This document shows, piece by piece, positions 42,748 to 53,895 of a stretch of 64,000 nt of DNA (position 1 is its first letter; each line of letters starts with the position of its first letter). Location of the stretch: the NCBI GenBank assembly GCA_030789695.1, contig CM061140.1:82026422-82090421 (forward strand), read 5' to 3'. Under the pieces are notes generated by a model. It was not told where the DNA came from, searched no databases, and saw only the letters and a program-made list of their open reading frames with translations. The position numbers were made by a program, and so were the translations under genes. This DNA comes from Scilla litardierei. Lineage: Eukaryota > Streptophyta > Magnoliopsida > Asparagales > Asparagaceae.

Positions 42748-45700
42748 GCACCATTCTAGTGTCCTCTCGCCCAGCCTTGGCTTTGTTCGACTCCGGTGCA
42801 TCGATGTGCATCATATCCCGGAGGTTTGTAACAAAGCACTCTATCCCCACCCATACACTCCCTAAGTGTTGGGAAATTACCACAGGGAACGGAGTGGTGA
42901 CGGTAAATTTGGGATGTCGATCGATTTCTTTAGTGATCAGTGGACACGAGCTCTTTGCAGATTTCATTGTCCACGATCTGCCACATTTCGATGTCATTCT
43001 TGGCATCGATTGGTTGGGAGATTTCCACGCCTCGAACGACTGTCACAGCAAGAGGGTGGTGTTTCGGATTCCAGGTCATCCGGAGTTCGAGTTCCGCAGC
43101 AGAGATGAGTCGCTTGGGCCCATCAGATTTCGGGCCAAGCTAGAGGTGCCGGTTGTTACAGCCATGCAGATGGAGATGGAGATCGAGCGACCAGCAGTCG
43201 TCAGAGACTTCGACGATGTCTTCCCGGAGGATATCTCAGGATTGCCACCCGACAGAGCTCTAGAATTTGGCATTGATCTTATACAGGGAGCGCAACCGAT
43301 ATCGAAGGCGTCGTACCGTATGGCCCCCGCTGAGCTCGAGGAGCTGCGGAAGCAGTTGGATGAGTTGCTGCAGAAGGGCTTCATCCACCCTAGTGTGTCA
43401 CCATGGGGTGCACCTATTTTGCTTGTGAAGAAGAAGGATGGGTCCCGCAGGATGTGCGTGGACTATCGAGGACTGAATGCTGTCACCGTGAAGAATAAGT
43501 ATCTGCTGCCGCGCATCGATGATATCTTTGACCAGCTTGGAGTTTCGAGAGTCTTCTCGAAGTTGGACTTGAGGAGTGGATACCATCAGTTGAAGGTAAA
43601 GAAGGACGATGTTCAGAAGACGGCTTTCTGGACGAAATACGGACATTATGAGTTCGTGGTCATGCCGTTTGGTGTGACCAATGCTCCAGCTGTGTTCATG
43701 AATTTGATGAACTTGATATTCTATGACTTCCTGGATAAGTTTGTCGTTATCTTCATTGATGACATTCTTATTTATTCGAAGTCTAAGGAGGAGCACAGCT
43801 GTCATCTGAAGACAGTGCTGGAGACGCTGAGGAGACACAAGCTTTATGCCAAGTATAGCAAGTGCGAGTTCTGGCTGGACAGAGTCACATTCCTGGGACA
43901 CGTGGTGTCCGGTGATGGCATATCTGTGGATCCGGAGAAGGTTAGAGCAGTCAAATATTGGTCGACTCCGCAGTCAGCGTCAGACATCAGGAGCTTCCTT
44001 GGTTTAGCAGGCTATTATCGGCGATTCATCAAAGATTTCTCGAAGATTGCGGAGCCGATGACGAAGCTGACGAGGAAGGACGAGGAGTTTATTTGGTCAG
44101 ATGCTTGTGAGGAGGACTTCAGTATCTTGAAGGCGAGATTGACCACGGCTCCGGTGTTGGCAGTACCGGATAGAAGCGGAGGCTTCAAAGTTTATTGTGA
44201 TGCATCAGGGAAGGGCCTAGGATGCGTCTTACATCAGCATGGCCACGTGGTCGCGTACGCTTCTCGTCAGTTGAGGACTCATGAGAAGAATTACCCGACG
44301 CGCGATCTGGAGTTGGCAGCAGTGATTTTTGCACTGAAGATTTGGAGGCACTTCTTGCTAGGTGAGAGTGTGAAGATTTTCACCGATCACAAGAGCTTGA
44401 AGTACATCTTTACGCAGAAGGAGCTCAACATGCGTCAGAGGCGATGGTTAGAGCTCATGGCTGACTACGAGATTGATTTGCAGTATCATCCGGGGAAGGT
44501 GAACGTAGTGCCGGATGCCTTGAGTAGACTTCCTACTGCGATGATGCTTGCAGCCGACTGGAGGATTCAGCAGGAGCTGAGGGAGATGGATTTGGAGGTT
44601 GTCCTACCTGGTGTGGTTCATTCGTTCATGAATTTGCAGATTCAGTCCACGATCGTGGATCGGATCAAGGCAGCACAGACAGGAGATCCGAAGCTGCAGA
44701 GGATCAGGAGGCAGGTCGAAGCAGGACTACGAATGGAGTTCGTGATTCATGAGGATGGTTCGCTGCAGTACGGCAGTAGACTCTGTGTACCTGCAGGTGA
44801 TGTTCACGAGGAGCTATTGAGTGAGGCTCATAGCTCGCCATATTCTATACATCCTGGATGCACCAAGATGTATAAGGACCTCCGTCTGAATTATTGGTGG
44901 ATTGGCATGAAGAGGAGTGTGGCACGGAGCGTTGCCAAGTGTTTGATATGCCAACAGGTGAAGGCTGAGCACCATCGTACTGCTGGGTTGCTGCAACCGC
45001 TTCCCATTCCGGAGTGGAAGTGGCAACATATTACGATGGACTTCGTGACTGGTTTACCTCGGACCCCAAGGCAGAATGACGCAGTTTGGGTGATCGTGGA
45101 TCGATTGACTAAGTCTGCACACTTTATCCCATTCCGAGTGGGCCAGTCTACGGAAGCCTTGGCGAGGAAATATCTGGAGGTAAAATTTCTTTACTTACTT
45201 CTCCTTTAAATTTCCTCTTGAATTAGTAGTGATGTAGACCGTGTACGTGCAGGAGATTGTACGCTTACATGGAGTCCCTGTGAGCATCGTGTTGGACAGA
45301 GATACGAGGTTCACATCTCAGTTCTGGAGAAGTCTGCAGGAGAACTTGGGTACGAGTCTGAGCTTCAGCACGGTGTACCACCCGTAGACCGACGGCCAGT
45401 CCGAGAGGACTATTCAGATCCTGGAGGATATGCTGCGAGCTTGTACGCTCGATTTGAAGGGTTCCTGGGAGGACCATCTCCACTTGGTGGAGTTTTCATA
45501 TAACAACAGCTACCAGGCGAGCATTGGCATGGCGCCGTTTGTGCCTTATATGGAATGAAATGTCGATCGCCACTGAGCTGGGATGACATCGGAGATCGGG
45601 AGCAGTTGGGTCTGGAGATGATAGTTGAAGCTGTGGATGTCGTGAGGGACATCAGGGAGATGCTTAGAGTTGCACAGGATCGCTTCAAGTATTGGGCAGA

Positions 45701-46163
45701 TGCCAAGAGGAGACCTTTGGAGTTCCAGCCTGGAGATCACGTCTTCCTGAAGATTTCTCCATATAGCGGAGTTATTCGTTTTGGGAAGAAGGGAAAGCTG
45801 AGCCCAAGGTATATCAGACCGTTTGATGTGCTAGAGCGTGTGGGAGCAGTGGCCTACCGCCTTGCTCTGCCACCATCTTTGGAGGGAGTTCACGACGTTT
45901 TCCATGTATCACAGCTACGTCGGTACGTCAGTGATCCATCACACACGGTCGATTTCTCGGAGATTACAGTTCGCCCAGACCTGACATATGACCAGCAGCC
46001 TGTGCAGATCTTGGACCGTCGACAGAAGCAGTTGAGGAATAAGATAGTCGACCTGGTGAGAGTGATGTGGCGTCACGGATCACCTGGAGAGTCCACCTGG
46101 GAGCGCGAAGATGATATGAGAGAGCGCTTTCCGCATCTATTCCCGAGCAGTGCCCGATGTTGA
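42748..46163 (+). pseudogene. pol: pol (protease-RT-RNase H-integrase-chromodomain), one stop, one frameshift
   Basis: Protease [11 protein letters not shown] (about 42785), [15 protein letters not shown] and [13 protein letters not shown] (about 43740-43775), RNase [11 protein letters not shown] (about 44195) and [11 protein letters not shown], integrase H-H-C-C finger (44830-44955), TMDFVTGL (first Asp), LDRDTRF (second Asp), QSERT (Glu), then a chromodomain-like tail with WEREDDMRERFP near the stop. RT through the first part of integrase is one open frame of 816 codons (42759-45209). Damage: TAG 45385-45387 and a one-base deletion near 45541. With the gap 45180-45252 removed, the two exons (2,432 and 911 bp, plus the lost base) are in frame. 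Confidence 0.92.
45180..45252 (+). other. Candidate intron inside the integrase core (73 bp)
   Basis: CTGGAG/GTAAAATT at 45180 and TACGTGCAG/GAGATT ending at 45252. 73 bp, T-rich, phase 0, at the same codon as 13983-14052. Left in place, it shifts the frame and separates the first and second catalytic Asp. Confidence 0.72.
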
Positions 46164-46198
46164 TTCCGAGGACGGAATCATTTCTAAGTTGGGGAGGA
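46164..46198 (+). other. Polypurine tract region
   Basis: TTGGGGAGGA ends one base before the 3' LTR. The plus-strand primer is made here. Confidence 0.75.
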
Positions 46199-48033
46199 TG
46201 TAACGGTCGGATTCCGATCGTAACTTTCTTTGTGCACGTGCTCTTGACCGTGCACGTGATTATTTTAGACTTTGTTTGTTTCCGAACCCTATCGTGTGAT
46301 ATGTCGTTGTGACTCTCTCTGAGGGTACTACATTTGTCGTGTTGACTTGCAAAGTCATTTCACGGGCCGTTCGCCCACGATTTGATTTTATCTGAGGAGA
46401 CGTCGCGTTTCTCACTTTTGACTTGAGGCGTTTTTTATTTTTAATTTCGTTTCTCGTCATCGAAATTGTGATCCGTCTCTTCTGACTTCTTTCTCTCGTC
46501 GCCCCGGTCGCCCCGGTATTTTTCTTATAATTTTTGGGCACCGTTTGACCTAAGTGCACTTTTAGACCCAGTAATTACAAGTTTGCCCCTAACAATTTAG
46601 CCCTAATTAACTCTAATTAACCCTAGACCTAGCTAGGTGGTAGCCCCCATCACGTGTAACCCTTCCCCTAGTCACGTGGGCCCCACCCCTATAAAGAAAA
46701 CCCTAAATTTCTCAAAATTTTCACAGCCGCAAACAATTCCTGCGCCGGCCCTAGAACCCAAAGCATCCACGCAAATCTCCACCTGAGCCCACGCCGGAGG
46801 CCGCCGCCGCCGATCATCTCCAGCAGCCTCCCCCGACTCCCCTCTCTCGCCTGCGACCCCGTACGCCGCCCCTCGCCGCCGCTACAGCCGTTGATCCGCC
46901 GGAATCGCGCAGCAGCAGCAACAGCTTGCCGCGGCCGCCGCCGCCGCTGCCGCCACCGCCGCAGCCCCTGACTGCCGCCGTGAACCCCCCTCTGCCTCCT
47001 CTCGCCGTTGGCAGCGACCCCAGGCCACAAACTCCCTCTAACAGCGTGATTGCTCGCTGTTTTGGGTGTTTGGCGTCGTTCCGACACGTCGCCAAGATCT
47101 CACCGTCTTCCCTCGCTGTTGGAGCCCTCCGATAGCCTCCTACACCTCTTGGGAGTATTCATCGACGTCACGAACTCTTCCTACGACTCCCGACGTTGTA
47201 GACATTGGGTACGACAAACTGCTCATCTCGGTTTGTCGTTACAGCTCTCCGGAAGCCGTAGAACACCTACCCGACGCGCTGCTCGCTGATTCACCCGTAC
47301 TCGCTGTTCACGCGTTTCGTCCGCTGCCTGGACGTGTCCCGCTACGCTACCCGTAGCCGAGACGCCGCGGGTGACGCAGATCTTCTACCGTCCAGACTCT
47401 ACGTCCGCTCTACCCCAGACTCCGGAAGAGGTTTGTTTCCAAAACTCGTAGCATAACCCCCATCATAGCAGAACTGGAAACCTAACTAAAAATCAGCAAC
47501 TAAACTCATTAAATTTATTTTCTGCTCCTTTAAAATGTTGTGAACAATAGAATCGACGATCGGACTTTTTGAACTGTGCACATAGGATAAAATCGTCGGA
47601 TAGGCTGAACGGACACTGTTGACTTGTGACAGTTAGGGTAGCCACGTCTAACTTAGAAATGAACCTAAATAGGATTTGACGAAAATCGCGACTTGACACC
47701 GTCGCCGTGATCCCTTTTCAGACGAACTGCCGCAGACGCGACGACTGGACGAGACGCCCCGAACAGACGACGCACTCGCCGTTTCAGGCAAGTGTACCCA
47801 CTTGCGTTTTTGACCGTGTTTTGGTCTTAGTTTGCTAGAACTGTTAGACCGTGAACGTATAGAACCGGACGTGAAATGATAGCGTCCGGGACGACTCCTG
47901 ACGGCTCAGACTTGACGACGAAGTCTGAGCCTGACAACAACAACTTTTGATGATGTAGGGCTATCATGTGTGTGCGTGTGTGTGGACACCCTAGAATAAC
48001 CCTTCCCGTCTTGTCACGTCCCGTCCCGTCTTG

Positions 48034-48264
48034 CACAGCCCGCTGGGCAATAGGGCACTCTCCGAGTGATCCCTTGTACTGATTCACAGCCTGCGGTCAA
48101 TAGGGCACTCTCCAAGTTAGAGAGAGTGATCCCTTGTACTGATACACAGCCCGAGGGCAATAGGGCACTCTCCAAGCTAGAGAGAGTGATCCCTTGTACT
48201 GATTCTCAGCCTGCGGGCAATAGGGCACTCGCCAAGCTAGAGCGAGTGATCCCTTGTACTGGTG
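48034..48264 (+). repeat. 60-bp hairpin minisatellite in the 3' LTR
   Basis: Same four units as 40322-40552, including the last unit with both arms changed. Confidence 0.85.
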
Positions 48265-48600
48265 TCATGGCTTGTCTTGTCTTGGGGTTTGGGGTTGGGT
48301 TGAGCATGCGCACGGTAAGAGGGTCTGATCCCCCTCGAACCGTAAGGCGTGAACCCTTTCGTGTCTCACTTGTCTTGTCCTGCCTTGTTTCCGTCACGTC
48401 CCGTCTTGTCTTGACACATGTAGGCTAGTCCCGTAGTTGGTAGCACACGCTACAACTACTACTTGTTGCGCTTTACTTTCCTGCTACGTTACTTCTGTTT
48501 GTTACTCAGTTATAACTCCAGCATGCTAATCAACCAGTAAAACGTTTTCTAAAAGTTGATACACTTGTAGTTTGGTCTAACCCTTTTTTGTAGACCTGAC

Positions 48601-48637
48601 CTGACGTACAGTTCCTTCTTTTGGTGCTGTACGTCAG
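48601..48637 (+). promoter_or_regulatory. LTR stem-loop, perfect 11-bp arms
   Basis: CTGACGTACAG (48601-48611) and CTGTACGTCAG (48627-48637), 15-base loop. Confidence 0.6.
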
Positions 48638-48642
48638 GTGTT

Positions 48643-48735
48643 GAGCCAGAGTACGTCGACGAGGCGGACTTGCCAGCTGACGGAGAGCCGGAGGACGTTG
48701 ATCCGGAGTACGACCCGGAGGATGACCATAGTTAG
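48643..48735 (+). CDS. LTR-embedded acidic micro-ORF, 3' LTR
   Basis: EPEYVDEADLPADGEPED, then VDPEYDPEDDHS and TAG (48733-48735). It differs from the 5' LTR copy by four or five residues without losing acidity or frame. AATAAA follows 163 bases later, so in a full-length transcript this would be the last reading frame before the poly(A) site. Confidence 0.3.
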   Translation, partial: EPEYVDEADLPADGEPEDVDPEYDPEDDHS

Positions 48736-48897
48736 AGGCCTCTAGTTGCTGATCCAGATTGATGTCCCAGTTTAGTTTGGGTGGGTAGCACCTGTTGTTT
48801 TCTTGTCTAGGTTGGGTGCTTGCACCATTAGTTTCTTTTCTGCAGTTGTAGCCTTCGGGCGTTTTAGACTCTCAGTACTTTTGGATGTTATATTTGG

Positions 48898-48903
48898 AAT
48901 AAA
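48898..48903 (+). terminator. Polyadenylation signal of the 3' LTR
   Basis: AATAAA in TTGGAATAAAATG. Confidence 0.6.
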
Positions 48904-49080
48904 ATGAAATGAATCTCTCTTTTTAGTACTTTGTTGTTTCTGTACTAACTTGCAGGGACCTGTTTCCTTCGTTTGGAATATCACAAGCGCTTATTGGGTC
49001 CGGGCTCTTAGCCCTGGCCTAAGCGGGCCTTAGTCACGCTTCGCCTCCGACCTTTTTGGGAAGCGGGGTGTGACAAACAT

Positions 49081-49133
49081 AATGTTGTGATCATCATCAA
49101 AATAAGATTGGTATGAAACACCAATACTCAACA
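49081..49133 (-). repeat. SIRE-like 3' LTR, part 3 (its 5' end)
   Basis: Minus strand begins TGTTGAGTATTGG at 49133, next to the polypurine tract. This last 53-bp piece of the LTR was separated from the rest by the Del-like element. Confidence 0.75.
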
Positions 49134-50143
49134 ATCTCCCCCTTTTGATGATGACACACATTATGTAAATCATAAAGAATTAAAGCACAATGCTAATGAT
49201 CTCCCCTACTTATATGCACCAAATAAACAATGAGCTACACAAAGGTAAATACTCATAATACCAACTGAAATCAAGGTGACATATAATAGGCAGGATTACA
49301 TAAACCAAATGAGATAGACAATATCATGCAAACATGAATGGTTTATACAATCCCTTAAATCTCTCCCCATATGCATATGTATATATCTCTCCCATATATG
49401 ATATATATTTACATAATGCATATATCTCTCCCCCCTTGACATCGTCAAAAAAGGTGGACATCAAATATATCCCCATTTGTCATCTTAACCAAGATGTGAC
49501 AATATGCAAGAACGAAAGAGATGTATGATACCAAATTGAAAATTTTAGTGGGTATCAATTCACTATCCTATGCTCCTCCTAGATCATAGAAATGGTCAAC
49601 TTTTGACTTCTATGATCTAATACCAATTGAGAGGTAAAGATAAAACAATCTCTAACAATTGAGGTAATACAATTGTAGACAAAGAATCTTTGAAATTAAA
49701 CCCCTTTACCAATTAATATACAAATATTGGAGACATGGGCCTAAAGTGTATCAAAGCAATAGATATGGAAAAATCAAGCTTCAATGATACACAAGGATAT
49801 TGCCAAAATCAATAAAACATGAAACATGTTGGCAATAAACAAGAGGTTTGGTTTGAGACCAAAAATAACCAATTGTAAATAAAGATCTCAAACAACCTCA
49901 AAATGAGAGTCAAAATATGTTTTAAAATATTTTAAACATATAACATATTAACTCTCCTATTGACATACACATGGATCAAAAGTGTATGCATGTCAATAAA
50001 ATCCCCAAGATTCCCATTTTCATGAAAAATAAATATATTTGAAAGTATTTTCAAAATCATGAAACACACACACAACCAATGGGTATGCAAAAATATAGCA
50101 TTAAACACAATACCCATGCAATATGCAAATGTGTGTGGGGAAC
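49134..50143 (-). other. 3' untranslated part of the SIRE-like element
   Basis: The minus strand carries AAAAGGGGGAGAT (polypurine tract, 49134-49146) next to the LTR. The remaining 1 kb is AT-rich with no pol sequence, although pol should lie here. The sequence passes directly from the end of gag to non-coding. Confidence 0.7.
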
Positions 50144-52207
50144 CTAAACATTAAGCAACCAAACCCAAGATGAGTTTGATTTCCTAACGTAATCACACGA
50201 GGTGATCACATCCCTAACTAGAGAGTTGATGTAACTATCCCTCTCTTGCACACTAACCTTAGTGGGAATCCATAATCTCAAGGATTTCCTAGGCAAGGGT
50301 TTTGCCTTTGCTAGAGGGATGGATGTGGCATGCTTTGGTGTAGAAACGAATTTCTTAGCATGCAAAGAATGAGGATTTTGCTTCTTAGCAAAAAATGAAG
50401 ATTTTTCATTCTTCCTCGTTACCTCGTGAACTACATGCTTCTTGTTGATGTTATTGTTGTACAAGAAAGCATGGTGATTCTTCTTAGGTGCTTTAGCAAT
50501 ATTTCTTCTATTTGCACCATAAGAGGAATTAGAGGTGGGTTTGGGTATCACATTTTGAATATAACCCAAACCTCCTCTATAATTTACCGGATATTGTTTT
50601 TCCAACAAATCATGGAGTGAATCCCTAGAATACACAAAGCTTTTGAGCTTCCGGGATTCCTCTTCACATTTCAACGTAAGTTGTTGAATGTGAGATTCTA
50701 AGCTAAGGTTTTGAGCAACAAGATTTTCATTAGTTAAACTCAATTCCTTAACTTGAGAGAGAAGTGTGTCTCTCTCACAAGTGTCATAAACATGCTTTTC
50801 GTCATGAATTACACTTGCAATATCTAGTTCATGCAATCTACTCTTAGCAATCTTATATTTTGCTTTTAATTTATTGTAAGAGTTGATGCACTTACTAGCC
50901 TTTTCGGAGACCAAGTCGAAGTTGTTCTTGAGCTCCTCGTATGAGATCTTTTCTTCCTCGATCTCAACGTCAACATCATCCTTGCTAAAGCTTGATGAAG
51001 ACTTCTCCTCCATAGCCATGAGGCACGAATCCTCATAGGAGTTGTATGTGTCGAGCCAAGCATCCAACTCTTCTTCATTTAATCCAGAGGGGATTGGAGT
51101 AGGAATATCCATGGCTACAAAGCATGCGTGAGCATCCTCCTTTGCATCCTCTTCTTCGTTACTCGAAGTGTCCTTACTCGAATCATCAAAGATCCCAACA
51201 AGTCCCTTCTTGTGATTTTTGGACTTGGACCTTCCTTTCGAATGCTTCTTCCCTTTAGCCTTGTAAGTTTCTTTGTTGGGTTTGGAAGGGCATTCGGTGG
51301 ACAAGTGACCTTTTCCACTGCAAGTATAACAAGTAGGAACCTTGTTAGAATTGGAGGCAAACTTTGACAAAGACTTACCTTGGTTGCATTTAAGGAATGC
51401 TTTGAATTGCTCGGCAAGCTCCTCAATTTCTTCTCCACTTGCATCTTCTTGCTCATCTTCTTCACTAGGAGCTTCTCGATAGAATTTCCTCCTCCACTCG
51501 ATTGGCTCCTCCTTGACATGGAATGCAATCCCCTTTTGCTTCTCTGGCTTCTCAGGCTTCGTTGGTTGAATCTCCTTCTTGTGTTGAAGCTTTACTTCAT
51601 ACGCCATGAGATTACCAATGCACTCCTCAACGGTGTATTTGGACGTGTCATATGACTCCAAAATTCCGTTGGCCTTTGACTCCCATCGAGGTGTGTGAGA
51701 GTCAAGGATCTTCTCTACACGATCCTATTGGGAAATCATCTTCCCGTGTCCCTCCAAAGCGTTCATGATATCAGTGAACCTTGTGAACATCTCTGAAATG
51801 CTTTCGCCTTCCGACATCTTAAACATTTCATAGTTAGATCTAAACACAGTTTGTTTAGATTTCCTTACCTTTGTTGTCCCTTCATGACAAATCTCCAAAG
51901 TATGCCTAATTTCTTTGGCCGTTTTGCACATGGAGATGCGGTTGAACTCATTTGCTGAGAGGGCGTAATGAAATGCATTCATAGCCCTCGCATTGTACTT
52001 GATCGAGTCCTTCTCCGCCTTTGTCCTTGAAGCCGCTGGAGTAGTGGGCTTCTCAAATGGCACCTCTGTAATGTCCCATAGGTCTTGACCCTCCAAGTAT
52101 ATCATCATCCTGATCTTCCAACTAGGATAGTTGGTTCCGTTGAAGAACGGGGGTCGGATGGTTGAATGACCTTCTTTATGAGACGCGGATGTGGTGTTGA
52201 ATGCCAT
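50144..52207 (-). pseudogene. gag: copia gag (SIRE-like), one stop
   Basis: 687 codons from ATG 52207. The N-terminus (PPFFNGTNYPSWKIRMMIYL, about residues 19-38) is the DUF4219/UBN2-type copia gag start. Then come SNYEMFKMSEGESISEMF and, after a TAG at 51727-51725, the continuing gag domain (ECIGNLMAYEVKLQ). A CCHC knuckle follows (CYTCSGKGHLSTEC, about residue 300), then long Glu/Lys/Ser-rich and coiled-coil-prone stretches (about 330-520). It ends at a stop at 50144 without protease. It would make the particle shell. Apart from the one stop it is well preserved, which supports selection or a recent gag-only element. Confidence 0.85.
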
Positions 52208-52229
52208 CGTTGCAGTATGCTTTAACCTT

Positions 52230-52241
52230 GCTCTGATACCA
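52230..52241 (-). promoter_or_regulatory. Primer-binding site of the SIRE-like element
   Basis: TGGTATCAGAGC on the minus strand, complementary to the 3' end of initiator tRNA-Met, two bases from the LTR end. Standard for copia elements. Confidence 0.85.
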
Positions 52242-52243
52242 AT

Positions 52244-52434
52244 TGTAAGGATCGCCTTACCCTTGCAATACTAACAACACACACTAGAGGGGGGTGAATA
52301 GTGTAATGGCAATAAAATTGTCCAATTAAAATTAAACTTGCAAATGCGGAATTATAAATGCAAGAGGAATTAAAAGGCACAATCAATCCAAACGCAAACA
52401 CACAGTTTTACCCTGGTTCCCCAAACTTGGGTAC
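52244..52434 (-). repeat. SIRE-like 5' LTR, partial
   Basis: Matches 33468-33660. Cut after GGTAC by the Athila-like element; in the other copy the sequence continues past GGTAC with CTCCAGCC. Confidence 0.85.
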
Positions 52435-52729
52435 TGATCACTCCTTATTTTACACCCTTTTTCCGCATGTTTGCATGCCATTTAGATCGCCCAAATCATG
52501 TTTTTCACGATATATCGACGATATTGCGATGCTTTTCACGATTTGTTGTTTTTGTCGCATTTCAGGTGATTTGGCGCGATTTGGAGTGATCTCGAGATGC
52601 GCTTACTCTAGACGGTCACCAACGACCTCCACGTGGGGTATTTTGCTGTTGGAGAGGAGCGGAAGAAGAACGGACGTCGCAGGAGCGACGAGTAGGCCAA
52701 AATAAGCAGATTGGGCATTTTTTGTGTTC

Positions 52730-53110
52730 CACTCGGCCGAGTGGAGGAGCCACTCGGCCGACCAGCGAGACACCGCTCGGCTGACCAGTTCAGACACGAT
52801 TTCTATGTGCACTCGGCCGAGCGACGGAGACCACATCGGCCGAGTGACGAGACCACGTCCGCCCGAGTGGCGCCCAGACGAAGCCTTTCAAAAATCTCCA
52901 AGTTTCTGTTTTTCGGCTGCCTGAGCTTCAGAAGACCCACTCGGCCGAGTGGAGAATCCTGTCCGCCCGAGTACTATGAAGCCATCGGCCGAGTGACGAC
53001 AACTCACTCGGCCGGGCCGCCCCCGAAGTAGAGACCCCTGAAGGCCCCGACTTACTGGAAAATTACAGGGTTTTCACTCGGCCGAGCGACTTTTGTCACT
53101 CGGCCGAGTG
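52730..53110. repeat. Array of the 12-base palindrome ACTCGGCCGAGT, LTR copy
   Basis: About 12 occurrences, four or five perfect, the rest with one or two changes (CATCGGCCGAGTG, GTCCGCCCGAGT). Spacing is irregular. It lies upstream of the LTR promoter. Confidence 0.85.
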
Positions 53111-53594
53111 CGATGCGCTGCCTGTAGCGAAAACTGCGGAAAACAAGCTGTGCAGGGGTATTTTGGTCACAGTTTTTGGACGATTTTGGGGGCTATTTAA
53201 ACCCTGTTTTTACCCTAGTTTTGGGGGCCTCTCTCTTAGATTTTTGCAGCTTTTTAGATTAGTTTTTTTAGCTTTATTCTTGTGATTGGAGAGGAGACAA
53301 AGATTGGAATTTTGTTGGATTAATTGAAGAACTCCATTGGTTTGCATCTCTTTTCCTTAAAAATTCTATTTTTATTGCTTATCTCAATATTGTGATGAAT
53401 TCTATTGCTTATTTCAACGATTATTTTTGTGATCTTGCTATGATTTGTGAGTAGTCTCCACGTCTTGGGGCGTGGGGATGAACCCTACAAGCCCATTTTC
53501 ATATTTGTGATGAATTGGTAGAAATTGTGCTAGAATTGTTATTAGGGATTAGATTGGGATCAATTTACTACGGATGGCTAGGTATTCATATCAA

Positions 53595-53895
53595 TTGGGA
53601 GTTGCAAGAGATTGGATCCCAATTTGATAGGAAACCCTAGAAATCCGAATTGGGTTGGAGTCGGATTTTCGAAGTATCGGTTTGCAAGAGATTGGACCGA
53701 TACTAGGATTTCCGGTTGCAATTCCATGCCGATACTTGTTTGCAAGAGATTGGACGGGTAGGAACTATCCCAATCTAGGTCGTGGACCGAGTTTGCAAGA
53801 GATTGGGCTCGGTGCGCGATTGGACGATGATGTTGATCCTAATGCTAGCTTCCCTAGGCTAGGGTTTGTAAGAGATTGGACCCAAACCTAGGATG
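53595..53895 (+). repeat. Five hairpins with constant loop TTGCAAGAGATTGG
   Basis: The 14-mer TTGCAAGAGATTGG (the last has TTGTAAG) occurs at 53603, 53682, 53740, 53793 and 53866. Each is flanked by its own inverted repeat: ATTGGGA/TCCCAAT, AGTATCGGT/ACCGATACT, TACTTGT/ACGGGTA, ACCGAG/CTCGGT, and CTAGGGT with ACCC then CCTAG. The array is downstream of the TATA-like motif, in the transcribed part of the LTR. It is repeated at 63645-63946. Confidence 0.85.

Larger units (their letters stand above)
38480..49075 (+). mobile_element. Complete Del/Tekay-like Ty3/gypsy retrotransposon
   Basis: 10.6 kb, plus strand, LTRs 38480-41363 (2,884 bp) and 46199-49075 (2,877 bp), TSD AACAT (38475-38479 and 49076-49080). 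Full gene order from gag to a chromodomain-like tail, same family as 10624-20253 but clearly diverged. Coding is broken by three TAG stops and one single-base deletion only, and the LTRs look very similar, so insertion was fairly recent. It landed in the SIRE-like LTR, so it is younger than that element. Confidence 0.95.
46199..49075 (+). repeat. 3' LTR of the element at 38480
   Basis: Near-identical to 38480-41363, with the same internal landmarks: TATA 46690-46695, minisatellite 48034-48264, stem-loop 48601-48637, acidic micro-ORF to 48735, AATAAA 48898-48903. Differences are mostly C/T and G/A. Confidence 0.93.
33468..52434 (-). mobile_element. Gag-only SIRE-like Ty1/copia element, split by nested insertions
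   Basis: Minus-strand element. Its 5' LTR starts at 52244 and runs right until cut by the Athila-like element at 52434. The primer-binding site is at 52230-52241 and gag at 52207-50144. The polypurine tract is near 49134-49147. The 3' LTR runs from 49133 to 33468, interrupted by the solo LTR (33957-37159) and the Del-like element (38480-49075). Without the insertions the 3' LTR is about 1.86 kb and the internal region about 3.1 kb. No integrase, RT or RNase H is present, so it must have used enzymes from a relative. Confidence 0.85.
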
